Assembly: GCF_002217475.1 (NCBI RefSeq)
Contig: NZ_MUHH01000050.1
Location: 1-56,995 of the forward strand
Direction: 5' to 3'
Source: Flavobacterium tructae
GTDB lineage: Bacteria > Bacteroidota > Bacteroidia > Flavobacteriales > Flavobacteriaceae
Length of the DNA stretch: 56,995 nucleotides
The notes beneath the pieces are model-generated. The model was not told the DNA's origin and did not search any database. It saw only the letters and a list, made by a program, of their open reading frames with translations. Shown here one piece after another: positions 44,497-53,655 of this stretch. How positions within the stretch are numbered: position 1 is the stretch's first letter; the number at the start of each line of letters is the position of its first letter. The translations under genes and the position numbers were made by a program.

Positions 44497-45633
44497 CTAA
44501 AACACGAAGTTCCCCAGCAATTCTAAAACTTCGTTAATCTCTTTTTCTGAATTGTAACTATGAATACAAAAACGCAAACGTTCCTGACCTTCCGGAACGG
44601 TTGGAGAAAGTATCGGTTTTACATCGAATCCTTTACCCTGAAGTTGTTCTGCGAGGCGTTTTACATTTTCGTTTCCCGGAACAATAGCCGATTGTATTGC
44701 CGACTTACTGCGAACAAACATTGGCTTTAGCCCTAATAAGTTTTTGTGCTGATTGAAAAACACAATATTATTGCGTAACTTTTCAATGGTTGCTTTCTCT
44801 GCTTCCAATTGTTTGTACGCTATAAGAATTGTCGCAACAGAATGAGGTGATAAACCTGTAGTATAAATGAAGCTTCTGGCAAAATTGACCAGATATTCTT
44901 TAAGAGCTGTACTTCCCAAAACCACAGCACCATGACATCCTAAACCCTTTCCGAAAGTCATAATTCGGGCAAAAATTCTATGGTGTAATTTTAAATATTG
45001 TATCAAACCTTCTCCTTTTTCTCCAAATACGCCTAAAGTATGCGCTTCATCAACTACCAGATAACAATTGTACTTCTCAGACAAGTTTACTAATTCTTCT
45101 AAATTCGGACTATCCCCATCCATAGAAAAAACCGTTTCGGTAACAATATAAACCGTAGTATCCGGAAATTTTTGAATAAGACGTTCCAGATCTTCAAAAT
45201 CATTGTGATTGAATTTATACGATTTTGCATTAGACATTGTAATTCCGTCCCGAATAGAAGCATGACTTAATTCATCATACAATATAACATCATTTCGTTG
45301 CGGTACAGCACTAAAAAAACCAACATTGGCATCGTAACCCGAATTAAAGATTAATGCTGATTCAGCATCATGAAATTCCGCAATAAACGTTTCTGTAATT
45401 TGATATAAAGAATGATTCCCTGAAATCAATCGCGATCCGGTTGCGCCATTTTGAAAAATTTCGTTTTCCAGCAAATAAGCATGAGTATGCTTAAAAATAG
45501 ATTCTGATTTTGAAAAACCTATATAATCGTTAGACGAAAAATCTATTCGGTTACTAAAAACCGGTAATTTTCTAAGCGAATTGTTTTGCTTTCGTATCTC
45601 TAATTTCTGATTCAGGTTCTCCGGTAATTTCAT
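44497..45633 (-). CDS. bioF: 8-amino-7-oxononanoate synthase
   Basis: BioF joins pimeloyl thioester and L-alanine, releasing CO2, to give KAPA. The 378-aa alpha-oxoamine synthase shows RLISGNH, the PLP-binding DEAHT (195-199) and the Schiff-base lysine K229 in TFGKGLGCHGA. The remaining biotin genes are 2.6 kb away on the same strand, past the sigma-factor operon. The promoter box ends only 5 nt from the ATG, so the message may be leaderless. Confidence 0.95.
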   Translation of the reverse strand: MKLPENLNQKLEIRKQNNSLRKLPVFSNRIDFSSNDYIGFSKSESIFKHTHAYLLENEIFQNGATGSRLISGNHSLYQITETFIAEFHDAESALIFNSGYDANVGFFSAVPQRNDVILYDELSHASIRDGITMSNAKSYKFNHNDFEDLERLIQKFPDTTVYIVTETVFSMDGDSPNLEELVNLSEKYNCYLVVDEAHTLGVFGEKGEGLIQYLKLHHRIFARIMTFGKGLGCHGAVVLGSTALKEYLVNFARSFIYTTGLSPHSVATILIAYKQLEAEKATIEKLRNNIVFFNQHKNLLGLKPMFVRSKSAIQSAIVPGNENVKRLAEQLQGKGFDVKPILSPTVPEGQERLRFCIHSYNSEKEINEVLELLGNFVF

Positions 45634-45638
45634 AAAAG

Positions 45639-45646
45639 CAAAGTTA
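45639..45646 (-). promoter_or_regulatory. -7 box of bioF
   Basis: TAACTTTG on the minus strand, 5 nt before the start codon. A weak GTTT is found about 18-20 bp upstream. Confidence 0.5.
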
Positions 45647-45770
45647 TAAAATTGATTGTAAAATAAACTACTGCTTTGCTTCCATAAGCCCGATCAGAGA
45701 TAATCATTTAAATGATACTCTCTGAATACAATATCTTCCGGCAATCAAAAAGCAAAAATTAGAGCATAAA

Positions 45771-45800
45771 AAAAAGACTCCAATTACTTGAAGTCTTTTT
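45771..45800 (-). terminator. terminator of the atpDC unit
   Basis: Stem aaaaagact/agtcttttt with further caa/ttg pairing, TTAC loop and T-run on the minus strand, 20 bp after the atpC stop. Confidence 0.8.
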
Positions 45801-45820
45801 GTATTTATTCCGAAACTGCT

Positions 45821-46102
45821 TTAGTCAACTAAAACAATTACTCTATTATCTTTCATTTCAACAGTACCTGATGCAATCTCTAATGTATAAGTTTGCTCGT
45901 TTACTTTCGTGAATTTACTCGCTACATCTTTAGAAAAATTAAACTTTGCAGAAGCAATTTTAACAGTTCCTTTTTCTAAAATAGAGACAATAGGAGCGTG
46001 ATTATTCAATATTTGGAAGCTTCCGTCAACTCCAGGCAATGTTACTGATGTTACTTCTCCTGAAAATAATTTTGCTTCTGGTGATACTATATCTAAAATC
46101 AT
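45821..46102 (-). CDS. atpC: F-type ATP synthase epsilon subunit, short form
   Basis: This subunit belongs to the F1 rotor stalk and couples gamma rotation to the c-ring. The 93-aa protein is only the N-terminal beta-sandwich (MILDIVSPEAKLFSGEV, LPGVDGSFQILNNHAPI and a late VEMKDNRVIVLVD). The usual C-terminal two-helix domain (to about 130-140 aa) that inhibits ATP hydrolysis is missing, which is common in Bacteroidota. It follows atpD after 92 bp. The other F1Fo genes are not here; the beta-epsilon pair is often separate from the rest in this group. Confidence 0.93.
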   Translation of the reverse strand: MILDIVSPEAKLFSGEVTSVTLPGVDGSFQILNNHAPIVSILEKGTVKIASAKFNFSKDVASKFTKVNEQTYTLEIASGTVEMKDNRVIVLVD

Positions 46103-46114
46103 AACTTTTTTTTA

Positions 46115-46160
46115 AATTCCAAATTATAAAATTCCAAATCCCAATCTTGGAATTTGGAAT
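46115..46160. repeat. hairpin-forming repeat between atpD and atpC
   Basis: Arms attccaaatcccaa (46131-46144) and ttggaatttggaat (46147-46160) pair imperfectly, with an extra related word at 46115-46125. It sits within the two-gene unit and could slow or adjust transcription of atpC. Confidence 0.6.
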
Positions 46161-46194
46161 TTTTATTTTTTGATGTTTATCAAGCTATGCTTGA

Positions 46195-47706
46195 TTATGC
46201 TTCAGCTAACATTTTTTCTCCAGCTTCGATAGCATCCTGAATAGAACCTTTCAAGTTGAAAGCTGCTTCTGGAAGATGATCTAACTCACCGTCGATAATC
46301 ATGTTGAATCCTTTGATAGTATCTTTAATATCAACCAATACTCCAGGAATACCTGTAAATTGCTCCGCTACGTGGAATGGCTGAGATAAGAAACGCTGAA
46401 CACGACGTGCTCTGGATACTGATAACTTATCTTCTTCAGATAATTCTTCCATACCTAAGATCGCGATGATATCTTGCAATTGTTTGTATTTTTGAAGAAT
46501 TTCTTTTACTCTTTGTGCACAGTCATAATGCTCATTTCCTAAGATTTGAGGAGTCAAAATTCTTGAAGTAGAATCTAACGGGTCAACCGCAGGATAAATA
46601 CCTAACTCAGCAATTTTACGAGACAATACCGTTGTTGCATCTAAGTGAGCAAACGTTGTTGCTGGTGCCGGGTCAGTTAAGTCATCCGCAGGAACGTAAA
46701 CCGCCTGTACAGATGTAATAGATCCTTTGTTTGTAGAAGTAATACGCTCTTGCATAGCTCCCATCTCTGTTGCCAAAGTTGGTTGGTATCCTACTGCAGA
46801 AGGCATACGTCCTAAAAGTGCTGATACCTCAGAACCTGCTTGTGTAAAACGGAAGATGTTATCAACGAAGAACAATACGTCTTTTCCTTGATCAGTTCCT
46901 GCTCCATCACGGAAATACTCAGCGATAGATAATCCTGAAAGTGCTACACGTGCACGAGCTCCAGGTGGCTCATTCATTTGTCCGAAAACGAAAGTAGCTT
47001 TAGACTCTCTCATTCCTGGCATATCTACTTTAGATAAATCCCATCCTCCATTTTCCATAGAGTGCATGAAATCATCACCGTATTTAATAATTCCTGACTC
47101 TAACATCTCACGAAGTAAGTCATTTCCTTCACGTGTTCTTTCTCCTACTCCTGCGAATACTGAAAGTCCACCGTGACCTTTTGCGATATTGTTAATCAAC
47201 TCCTGGATCAATACTGTTTTACCAACACCTGCTCCACCGAACAATCCAATTTTACCTCCTTTTGCATAAGGCTCAATCAAATCGATTACTTTGATACCTG
47301 TGAATAAAACTTCTGATGAAGTTGACAAATCTTCAAATTTTGGTGCTTGTCTGTGAATCGGCAAACCGTTTTCACCTGTTTTAGGCAATTCACCTAAACC
47401 ATCAATCGCATCTCCAACAACATTAAATAATCTTCCGTATACATCCGGACCGATTGGCATTTGGATTGGATTTCCAGTTCCAACTACTTCATATCCTCTA
47501 CTCAAACCGTCTGTAGAGTCCATAGAAATGGTACGAACCGTATTTTCACCAATGTGAGATTGTACTTCCAGAACTAACAATGTTCCGTCTTTTTTTGTGA
47601 CTTCTAGTGAATCATAAATTTTTGGAAGTTCAACATCCTTACCGTTGAAAACTACGTCAACTACTGGTCCAATGATTTGAGCAACTTTTCCTATTACTTT
47701 TGACAT
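46195..47706 (-). CDS. atpD: F-type ATP synthase beta subunit
   Basis: The catalytic subunit of F1. The 503-aa protein has Walker A GGAGVGKT (157-164) with the catalytic Lys/Thr, a GERTREGNDL segment bearing the catalytic Glu, ALSGLSIAEYFRD with the Walker B region after it (VLFFVDNIFRF), and the DELSEED-loop equivalent ELSEEDKL. It is complete and highly conserved. A full promoter (TTG-N19-TATCTTTG) lies about 60-90 bp upstream. It is transcribed with atpC. Confidence 0.98.
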   Translation of the reverse strand: MSKVIGKVAQIIGPVVDVVFNGKDVELPKIYDSLEVTKKDGTLLVLEVQSHIGENTVRTISMDSTDGLSRGYEVVGTGNPIQMPIGPDVYGRLFNVVGDAIDGLGELPKTGENGLPIHRQAPKFEDLSTSSEVLFTGIKVIDLIEPYAKGGKIGLFGGAGVGKTVLIQELINNIAKGHGGLSVFAGVGERTREGNDLLREMLESGIIKYGDDFMHSMENGGWDLSKVDMPGMRESKATFVFGQMNEPPGARARVALSGLSIAEYFRDGAGTDQGKDVLFFVDNIFRFTQAGSEVSALLGRMPSAVGYQPTLATEMGAMQERITSTNKGSITSVQAVYVPADDLTDPAPATTFAHLDATTVLSRKIAELGIYPAVDPLDSTSRILTPQILGNEHYDCAQRVKEILQKYKQLQDIIAILGMEELSEEDKLSVSRARRVQRFLSQPFHVAEQFTGIPGVLVDIKDTIKGFNMIIDGELDHLPEAAFNLKGSIQDAIEAGEKMLAEA

Positions 47707-47767
47707 TACTTATGTATTTATTAAATAGCTATTTAGGTTTATCGAAAATACCTCTTTTTTCAGAGCG

Positions 47768-47797
47768 CAAAGATAAATTTTTAAAATATAAAATCAA
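47768..47797 (-). promoter_or_regulatory. atpD promoter
   Basis: On the minus strand TTG (47795-47797), a 19-bp spacer and TATCTTTG (47768-47775), the best consensus match in the window. Leader of about 55-60 nt. Confidence 0.7.
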
Positions 47798-47883
47798 TAT
47801 TTTTTTTATAAAAAATACTACGATTTTGTTTGATTCTTAAAAGTCAGCCCTCAAATACCGAAAATAGTATTTTTTAAGGGCAT

Positions 47884-47925
47884 AAAAAAAGCCACTGCAT
47901 TCTGAAAGCAAGTGGCTGTTTTTAT
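47884..47925 (-). terminator. terminator of the TonB-receptor / SGNH unit
   Basis: Stem gccact/agtggc with an extra gc/gc pairing, A-run on the left and T-run on the right, 15 bp after the SGNH gene stop. Confidence 0.7.
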
Positions 47926-47938
47926 GAAAAAATTAAAT

Positions 47939-49465
47939 TTAATTTATAACTTTAGGATAAAGTGTCTGGTAATTCCCCACATCTACTCCTTTTAGATTTG
48001 AACCGTATTTCGCATCAATCGATTCTATAAATTTATTAGCAATAAATGCATAACCTCTGGCTGAAGGATGAACACCATCCAGAGAAAACACTCCTCCGAA
48101 AACAAATGCGCTTGTCAAAGTATAGCCATTTACAGAGATCCCGTTTGCAGTAGACAACTGTTTCATCAATCCGTCTGCATCTACTAATGCCAGACCGTTT
48201 GCTTCCTGAGCTGCTTTAATGGTTAAATTATAGGCCGCAGTAGCATTTTTAATCTCTGTTATCTCTGACGGAATTAATACATATTTATCTTGTAACGGAT
48301 ACGTAATCCCGAATTTATCCAACGGTGCAGGAGGCGCCATTCCGATTCCTGAGTTTGCAGCTGTAGGTGCCGTTCCAATAGCTGCTCTTGTGCTCAAAAG
48401 CACCAAATCGGCAGCTTTAGCCTGACGCGCCTGACCAAAAACGGTACCATAAAACGCCGCAGTCTGTGCTCCTACGGATGGCGTAAGCACTGCAGTAAGC
48501 TGAGTAGATAAGTTGGTAAGCGTTTCGTCTTTTATCAACAAAGGATTTGCTGCTGTTAACGATAGTAAATCAATTCTGTCTGTAACTCCAAGATAATTTA
48601 AGGCGCTTTTCAACGGACCGTATAATTGTGCATTAAGTGCATTGATCGTTGCTGTTCCAACAGCTGTACTTCCATTACCTAAAAGCGAAACTGTTAACGG
48701 ATTGTAAGGAACTGTTGTAAAGTGTGGCAAGGTACTGATGTCCGGCAAATTAGCCACAACACCTTTTCTTCCATTCTTAGACAATTCTGTTGCCAGGTTT
48801 TTATAAACTGCATCAAAAGTAGCCGGATCTGTAATCGGGTTTGATCCGTCTCCTCCCGATGTAGCGTAACCTAAAACGTCGTTACCCCCAATCCACAAAG
48901 AGAAAAAAGTAGGATTCTGTGCCAAAGCATCTCCTAAAACTGTTGCCGAAGGTGAAGAAGCAATCCTGCCAAAGTAAGGATTAGCACTCGCATAACCAGC
49001 CAGGGCCAAATGTGTTGCTTTTGCTCCCGGAATCCCCATATTATTGAAAGCTCCCGTTAAACGTGCACTAATATCGGTACCCGAAACACCGCTTACCGGA
49101 ACCGGAGTACTTGTTGCTACATCTAAATACAATCTAACTCCCAAACTAGGCACCTGAACACCACCGGAGGAAAATCCTCCAATGTTATCGGTCATAAAAG
49201 GAGTTGTAAAAGTACCGCCACCTACCAATGCAAATTGCTGTGCCAAAATATTAGGGTATGCATTGGTCTGACCGGCCTTAAACAAAGCATTATCTGAAAA
49301 ACCTGCCGCGAAAGAATCTCCCAACGCAACATATTTTGAAAAATTCGCCTGTCCCGAAGTTAACGGCTGTCCATCAGACGAATCTGACACCGTTACCGCA
49401 TCATCACTATTACAAGCCATAAAGGTTACTGAAACCAAAAACAGCCATTTTAAATTTTTTACCAT
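47939..49465 (-). CDS. SGNH/GDSL-type hydrolase lipoprotein
   Basis: A 508-aa lipid-anchored esterase-like protein. The signal peptide ends in a lipobox with Cys at about residue 18 (VTFMAC). Block I GDSFAAG with the catalytic Ser (about 49-52), block III IGGNDV and block V DGVHPSARGY (catalytic Asp/His) are intact. It is longer than most SGNH enzymes because of insertions between blocks. It is downstream of a TonB receptor with an 85-bp gap and no terminator between, so the two should work together at the outer membrane. The substrate is unknown; a lipid or acetylated polymer is a guess. Confidence 0.88.
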   Translation of the reverse strand: MVKNLKWLFLVSVTFMACNSDDAVTVSDSSDGQPLTSGQANFSKYVALGDSFAAGFSDNALFKAGQTNAYPNILAQQFALVGGGTFTTPFMTDNIGGFSSGGVQVPSLGVRLYLDVATSTPVPVSGVSGTDISARLTGAFNNMGIPGAKATHLALAGYASANPYFGRIASSPSATVLGDALAQNPTFFSLWIGGNDVLGYATSGGDGSNPITDPATFDAVYKNLATELSKNGRKGVVANLPDISTLPHFTTVPYNPLTVSLLGNGSTAVGTATINALNAQLYGPLKSALNYLGVTDRIDLLSLTAANPLLIKDETLTNLSTQLTAVLTPSVGAQTAAFYGTVFGQARQAKAADLVLLSTRAAIGTAPTAANSGIGMAPPAPLDKFGITYPLQDKYVLIPSEITEIKNATAAYNLTIKAAQEANGLALVDADGLMKQLSTANGISVNGYTLTSAFVFGGVFSLDGVHPSARGYAFIANKFIESIDAKYGSNLKGVDVGNYQTLYPKVIN

Positions 49466-49550
49466 GATCTACTATATTTTATAATTATCCTTTTCTGAAC
49501 GTTGTATCCGGAAAAGCGAATAAAAGTTTTGTTTTGTCTATTATCCCAAA

Positions 49551-52385
49551 TTACGGATTGATCGTCCAGGAAATGAAATATTGCTGACCGATATATCCTG
49601 CACCAAGCACCTGAGCATATTCTTTTCCTCCAATATTTGAAGCTCCTAATTTGAAAAGTGATTTTAATTTCGGAAGTCCATAATTAATCTGCGCATCAAT
49701 TACAGTTGCCGCCTTAATTATACCATCTGCAAAAGTCGATTCCCATTTGTATTCACTATTCCATCTTCCGCTTACATTGAATCCGAAGTTCTCAAATAAC
49801 TTGTCATTTCCAAGTGACACTTTAACTCTGTGTTTTGGTGTATTGAACCCGGCTTCAAAACTTGGATCTTTTGCCTGATCAAAATCAAACTGAGCATAAT
49901 TATAATTTACTCCCAATTCAAAATTAGCAATCACTTTTTTAGAAAGACCAACTCCAAATCCGAACGATTTAATTTCAACATCTGTATTGGTATACAACTG
50001 GTACGCTCTGATGTTTCCATTCTGAAGCGCATGAAGCGTCTGGAATCCAGGATCTGTAGGTCCTAATAAAGGGTTTGGAGCATCTTGTGCCGTACCATAA
50101 AAAGGAGCCACAACATTTAAATTTCCAATAAAATGATTGTAAATATTGTAATAAGCATTAAGATCTACCGAAACATCATTAATAAAAGAACGATATCCCA
50201 ACTCAAATGCCTTAACCTCTTCCGGTCTTACATAATTTATATTTGTTTTTCTTAAAAGAGCAGCTGCAGCTACAGGATTAGTTCCTGCCAAAGCACTAAA
50301 AGCACCTACAGAACTTGCCGTATAAGAATTATTATAAGCATTCACTCCCGTCATTACAACAGTCGGACCTCCGGCAAAAGCCTGACCTGCCGTTGTAGAA
50401 ACAGGTAATGTCTCTGTATAACGCAATAAGTTATCCGGAGCAGAACCGATTAACACCGCATTCCCTATATTAAAACCTATATATTGATCCTGTGTAGACG
50501 GATTTCTAAAACCGGTTTGGAACGAGGCTCTGAAATTATGATTCTTTTTCTCCCCTCCGGAATACACAAAAGATACTCTTGGCGAAAAATTACCATCGAA
50601 ATTTTTTGATTTATCATAACGAATAGATCCTGTAAATTTCAATCTGTCTTCCATGAATTTCTTTACCAATTGTGTATAAGCACCATATTCTGTATAATTG
50701 ATACCACTATTTCCATCGGTATAAATTCTTCCGTGAGAATTCAACTCGTACAATCTGAATGATCCACCTACCTGGATTTCGGCAAATTTTATCAAGTCTT
50801 TAAAGTTGTAGTTGGCATCTGAATGATAAATCTTTGAATTATCTACCAGTTTTGAACCTGTAAGTACGCTTTCATCAGCAATTACCTGAGTAAATGCGTT
50901 CTTAAATGCTGCTGTGCCTGGTAAGAAACGACCTGTATCTGCCGTAGTCCTACCCGCTGCATGCGCCTGCTCAGGGGTTGCTCCACCTAAAGTAGCCTGA
51001 ACATAAGCTCCTGCATACTGACCAAACCAGGTTTTATCGTCTTTCCACTTTCTGTTGATATTAATACCCGTAAAGCCCATATCATAAGAATTACCACCAT
51101 CCTCTGTTGTAGTATATCCTCTCACAAAGAAATTCTTCCCTTTAAATTCAATTTTGTGCTGTTGCATAAAAAAGTCATTCAGGTAATATCTGTTGGCACC
51201 CTGATAAACGGCATTTCCGAAACCAAATTTACTTTGCCAGATAATTTCCAAACGCTCATCACCAAAAGGTCTTCCATGAAAAGAGAAGTCTATTTTAGTA
51301 TTTCCAGCTTTATTATTAGTAAGATCGACTTCATTATAACCCGTTCTGCTGACATTTTTACTAGGCAATAAATTTACTGCCGAAGCTGGAATAATTCCTA
51401 AAGCCGCCAGTGACTGTCCAACACCTTTTAAATTAGTAGAAACTTCATCACCATAAACATTAATACCGTCATAGTTGATATTGCTTCTGTCAATTCCGGG
51501 AATTGTTTTGTCGTTATAATTTGTAGCATACCAATCGGTAGCCTCCATATAAGTAAAGTTTGCTTTGGCCGCAAAATATTTATTAAACGCATGCGCAAAT
51601 CGCATTCCAAAATCGTAGTAATTATTCGTACCGGCAGCTTCCTGCGAAGTCATTCCATATTTAAAATAAGCCGATGCCCCCTGATATGTAAATGGACTTT
51701 TGCTGTTCATGAACATAATTCCGTTAAAAGCATTTGCTCCGTACAAAGCAGAAGATGCACCCGGCAAAAGCTCCACACTCTGAACATCTATTTCCGAAAT
51801 ACCAATCATGTTACCCAGTACAAAGTTCAAAAGCGGAGAAGAGTTATCCATACCGTCAACCAACTGCATAAAACGAGTATTGGCTACCGTTGCAAAACCT
51901 CTGGTATTGATTGATTTAAAAGACATACTACTGGTATTCATCTGTACCTCTTTTAAATTTTCCAGACCATCGTAAAAAGAAGGAGAAGCGGTTCTCTTAA
52001 TATCAACGATTCCCATTCTTTCAATAGTTACCGGAGATTCAAGCACTCTCTCAGGAGTTCTGGAAGCAGAAACCACAATTTCATTCAATTTAGTTTCCTC
52101 ATCTTTTAAAATTACATTAATTTTTTGATTTGCAGCAGTAACATTAATCGTCTTAGACTCGAAACCTACAGCTGAAACCTTAATTGAAAAAGGCAGCTTA
52201 GCCGAAGTACTTAACTTAAATGTACCATCAAAATCCGTAGAAGTACCGTTTGAACTTCCAACTACGACAACATTGGCTCCGGGAATAGCTTGTTTAGTGC
52301 TGCTGTCTGTAACAGAACCGGTAATTGAATTCTGCGCAAAAGATATTCCGCTGAAAAACAACATAATTAATAAATAGACTCTCAT
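49551..52385 (-). CDS. TonB-dependent outer-membrane receptor with CarboxypepD_reg-like domain
   Basis: A 944-aa outer-membrane receptor. The signal peptide (about 1-17) is followed by a carboxypeptidase-regulatory-like Ig fold (about 20-95: GSVTDSSTKQAIPGANV and STDFDGTFKL), a plug domain (about 105-235: SASRTPERVLESPVTIE and SALYGANAFNG), and a beta-barrel to a final FISWTINP with an aromatic residue near the end. No SusD-type lipoprotein is adjacent. Instead an SGNH hydrolase lipoprotein follows in the same unit, so import is probably linked to ester hydrolysis. The leader contains short repeats. The transported ligand is not identifiable. Confidence 0.93.
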   Translation of the reverse strand: MRVYLLIMLFFSGISFAQNSITGSVTDSSTKQAIPGANVVVVGSSNGTSTDFDGTFKLSTSAKLPFSIKVSAVGFESKTINVTAANQKINVILKDEETKLNEIVVSASRTPERVLESPVTIERMGIVDIKRTASPSFYDGLENLKEVQMNTSSMSFKSINTRGFATVANTRFMQLVDGMDNSSPLLNFVLGNMIGISEIDVQSVELLPGASSALYGANAFNGIMFMNSKSPFTYQGASAYFKYGMTSQEAAGTNNYYDFGMRFAHAFNKYFAAKANFTYMEATDWYATNYNDKTIPGIDRSNINYDGINVYGDEVSTNLKGVGQSLAALGIIPASAVNLLPSKNVSRTGYNEVDLTNNKAGNTKIDFSFHGRPFGDERLEIIWQSKFGFGNAVYQGANRYYLNDFFMQQHKIEFKGKNFFVRGYTTTEDGGNSYDMGFTGININRKWKDDKTWFGQYAGAYVQATLGGATPEQAHAAGRTTADTGRFLPGTAAFKNAFTQVIADESVLTGSKLVDNSKIYHSDANYNFKDLIKFAEIQVGGSFRLYELNSHGRIYTDGNSGINYTEYGAYTQLVKKFMEDRLKFTGSIRYDKSKNFDGNFSPRVSFVYSGGEKKNHNFRASFQTGFRNPSTQDQYIGFNIGNAVLIGSAPDNLLRYTETLPVSTTAGQAFAGGPTVVMTGVNAYNNSYTASSVGAFSALAGTNPVAAAALLRKTNINYVRPEEVKAFELGYRSFINDVSVDLNAYYNIYNHFIGNLNVVAPFYGTAQDAPNPLLGPTDPGFQTLHALQNGNIRAYQLYTNTDVEIKSFGFGVGLSKKVIANFELGVNYNYAQFDFDQAKDPSFEAGFNTPKHRVKVSLGNDKLFENFGFNVSGRWNSEYKWESTFADGIIKAATVIDAQINYGLPKLKSLFKLGASNIGGKEYAQVLGAGYIGQQYFISWTINP

Positions 52386-52648
52386 TTGGTTAGTTTTTGG
52401 TTAGTTTTTGTTTAGTTTATACTACCAAAATACAAATAATTTTAATATGTATAAAAAAATGTTAAAAAAAATCAGTATTTACCATATTTTTACACAATAT
52501 TTTAACTATTCATCAATCTGTTTTATTAAATTAAAATCAAATATTAAACCTTCAACAATTCAATTACTATGCATACATATTATTTTATAGGGAAATTTTG
52601 AGGATTTACTAAAAATACCATATGCAGAAAAAAAATCTGGCAATACAA
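52386..52648. other. leader and promoter region of the TonB receptor
   Basis: Three imperfect copies of a 10-11-nt word (ttggttagttt-like) lie at 52386-52417 just before the receptor gene on the minus strand. A -7-like TATTTTGG is near 52425-52432. The rest is AT-rich DNA without a supported gene. Confidence 0.45.
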
Positions 52649-52677
52649 AAAAAGCGAGACCAAAAATCTCGCTTTTT
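52649..52677 (-). terminator. terminator after the duplicated secreted gene pair
   Basis: Perfect 11-bp stem aaaaagcgaga/tctcgcttttt with loop CCAAAAA and a T-run on the minus strand. Identical arms recur at 54762-54790. Confidence 0.85.
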
Positions 52678-52704
52678 AACAGTAATGTAATTTTACAATT
52701 ATTC

Positions 52705-53655
52705 CTACTTTCTTTTTATTTCTTCGATTTGTTTTTCTAAATCTTTAATTCTCTTATTTTGTTCTATCATATAAAGCGTCATTTCTTCCATCTTCTTCAA
52801 CAGATTCATGTTCATTTCTGCCAGCATCAAACCATTCTTCTCTATTTCTTTCGCTGATGGTATCTCGGGTAAATGGCTATTTTGTTTGATATAACTCTCC
52901 ACTTCTTCTAATGATTTTAATTTGTAATCATTCGCAAAAACATAATCGGGAACTTCGCCCGCCCTAGCCGTCACTTTTACTTCCTGAGCATGAATATTTC
53001 CGGCAACGGTAAGTTTTGAATCTGGATTTTTTGTACCAATACCTACATTCCCATTAGATTGAAAAGTCACTTTTATTGGATTAGCAATTCCATCCTCAGC
53101 ACCTCCAAACGAAAGAAATAGCTTACCTTCATCCATAGAAGTGTTGGGAACCCATGTAAATCCTGAATGTTGAATTCCATATCCAGCAAAGCTGAGCATA
53201 GCGGAAGGCTGACCGGACAAAGCTGAACCATTTCCAAAAAGAATATGTGCTTTACCAGGCCGATTAGCGGTTCTTAAAACAGCTAACCTTCCTGTTAAAT
53301 CTACATTCCCATCTTGATCTGACATTAAAATCTTCCCCCACTCACTCCATTGGACATCTAAAGGATATGCATTTCGATAAAAAATACCACCATTATTAAA
53401 ATTTAGCTGATGATTTTTATCTCCACTATTTTCATTATTTGCCCAAGGCGATATTGTTAAATTTGTAGAGTAAAAACCCGAACCAGGTACTCCTATAGTG
53501 CTTCTTGTTTTAAAATCAACTCTAAAATCCCTTGATGAAAAATTTGGCAGATCATTATTATCTCTAGTATCAAGAACAGACAAAGAGCTAGAAACTTGCG
53601 CGCTAACATTTATGTAAAAAAGCAAACAACAGATAGAAACACTTATTATTTTCAT
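52705..53655 (-). CDS. secreted protein with conserved C-terminal coiled coil
   Basis: A 316-aa secreted protein with a signal peptide (about 1-19). The N-terminal two thirds is unique and Asn/Gly/Ser-rich. The C-terminal part (from about 203) has GNVGIGTKNPDSKLTVAGNI, KLKSLEEVESYIK, HLPEIPSAKEI and a long coiled coil. That half is shared, almost residue for residue, with the next upstream gene. Related Bacteroidota proteins are sometimes named tail-fibre-like because of the GIGT/NPxxKL stretch, but there is no phage context here. The stop of the upstream gene overlaps its start by 4 bp. Confidence 0.7.
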   Translation of the reverse strand: MKIISVSICCLLFYINVSAQVSSSLSVLDTRDNNDLPNFSSRDFRVDFKTRSTIGVPGSGFYSTNLTISPWANNENSGDKNHQLNFNNGGIFYRNAYPLDVQWSEWGKILMSDQDGNVDLTGRLAVLRTANRPGKAHILFGNGSALSGQPSAMLSFAGYGIQHSGFTWVPNTSMDEGKLFLSFGGAEDGIANPIKVTFQSNGNVGIGTKNPDSKLTVAGNIHAQEVKVTARAGEVPDYVFANDYKLKSLEEVESYIKQNSHLPEIPSAKEIEKNGLMLAEMNMNLLKKMEEMTLYMIEQNKRIKDLEKQIEEIKRK

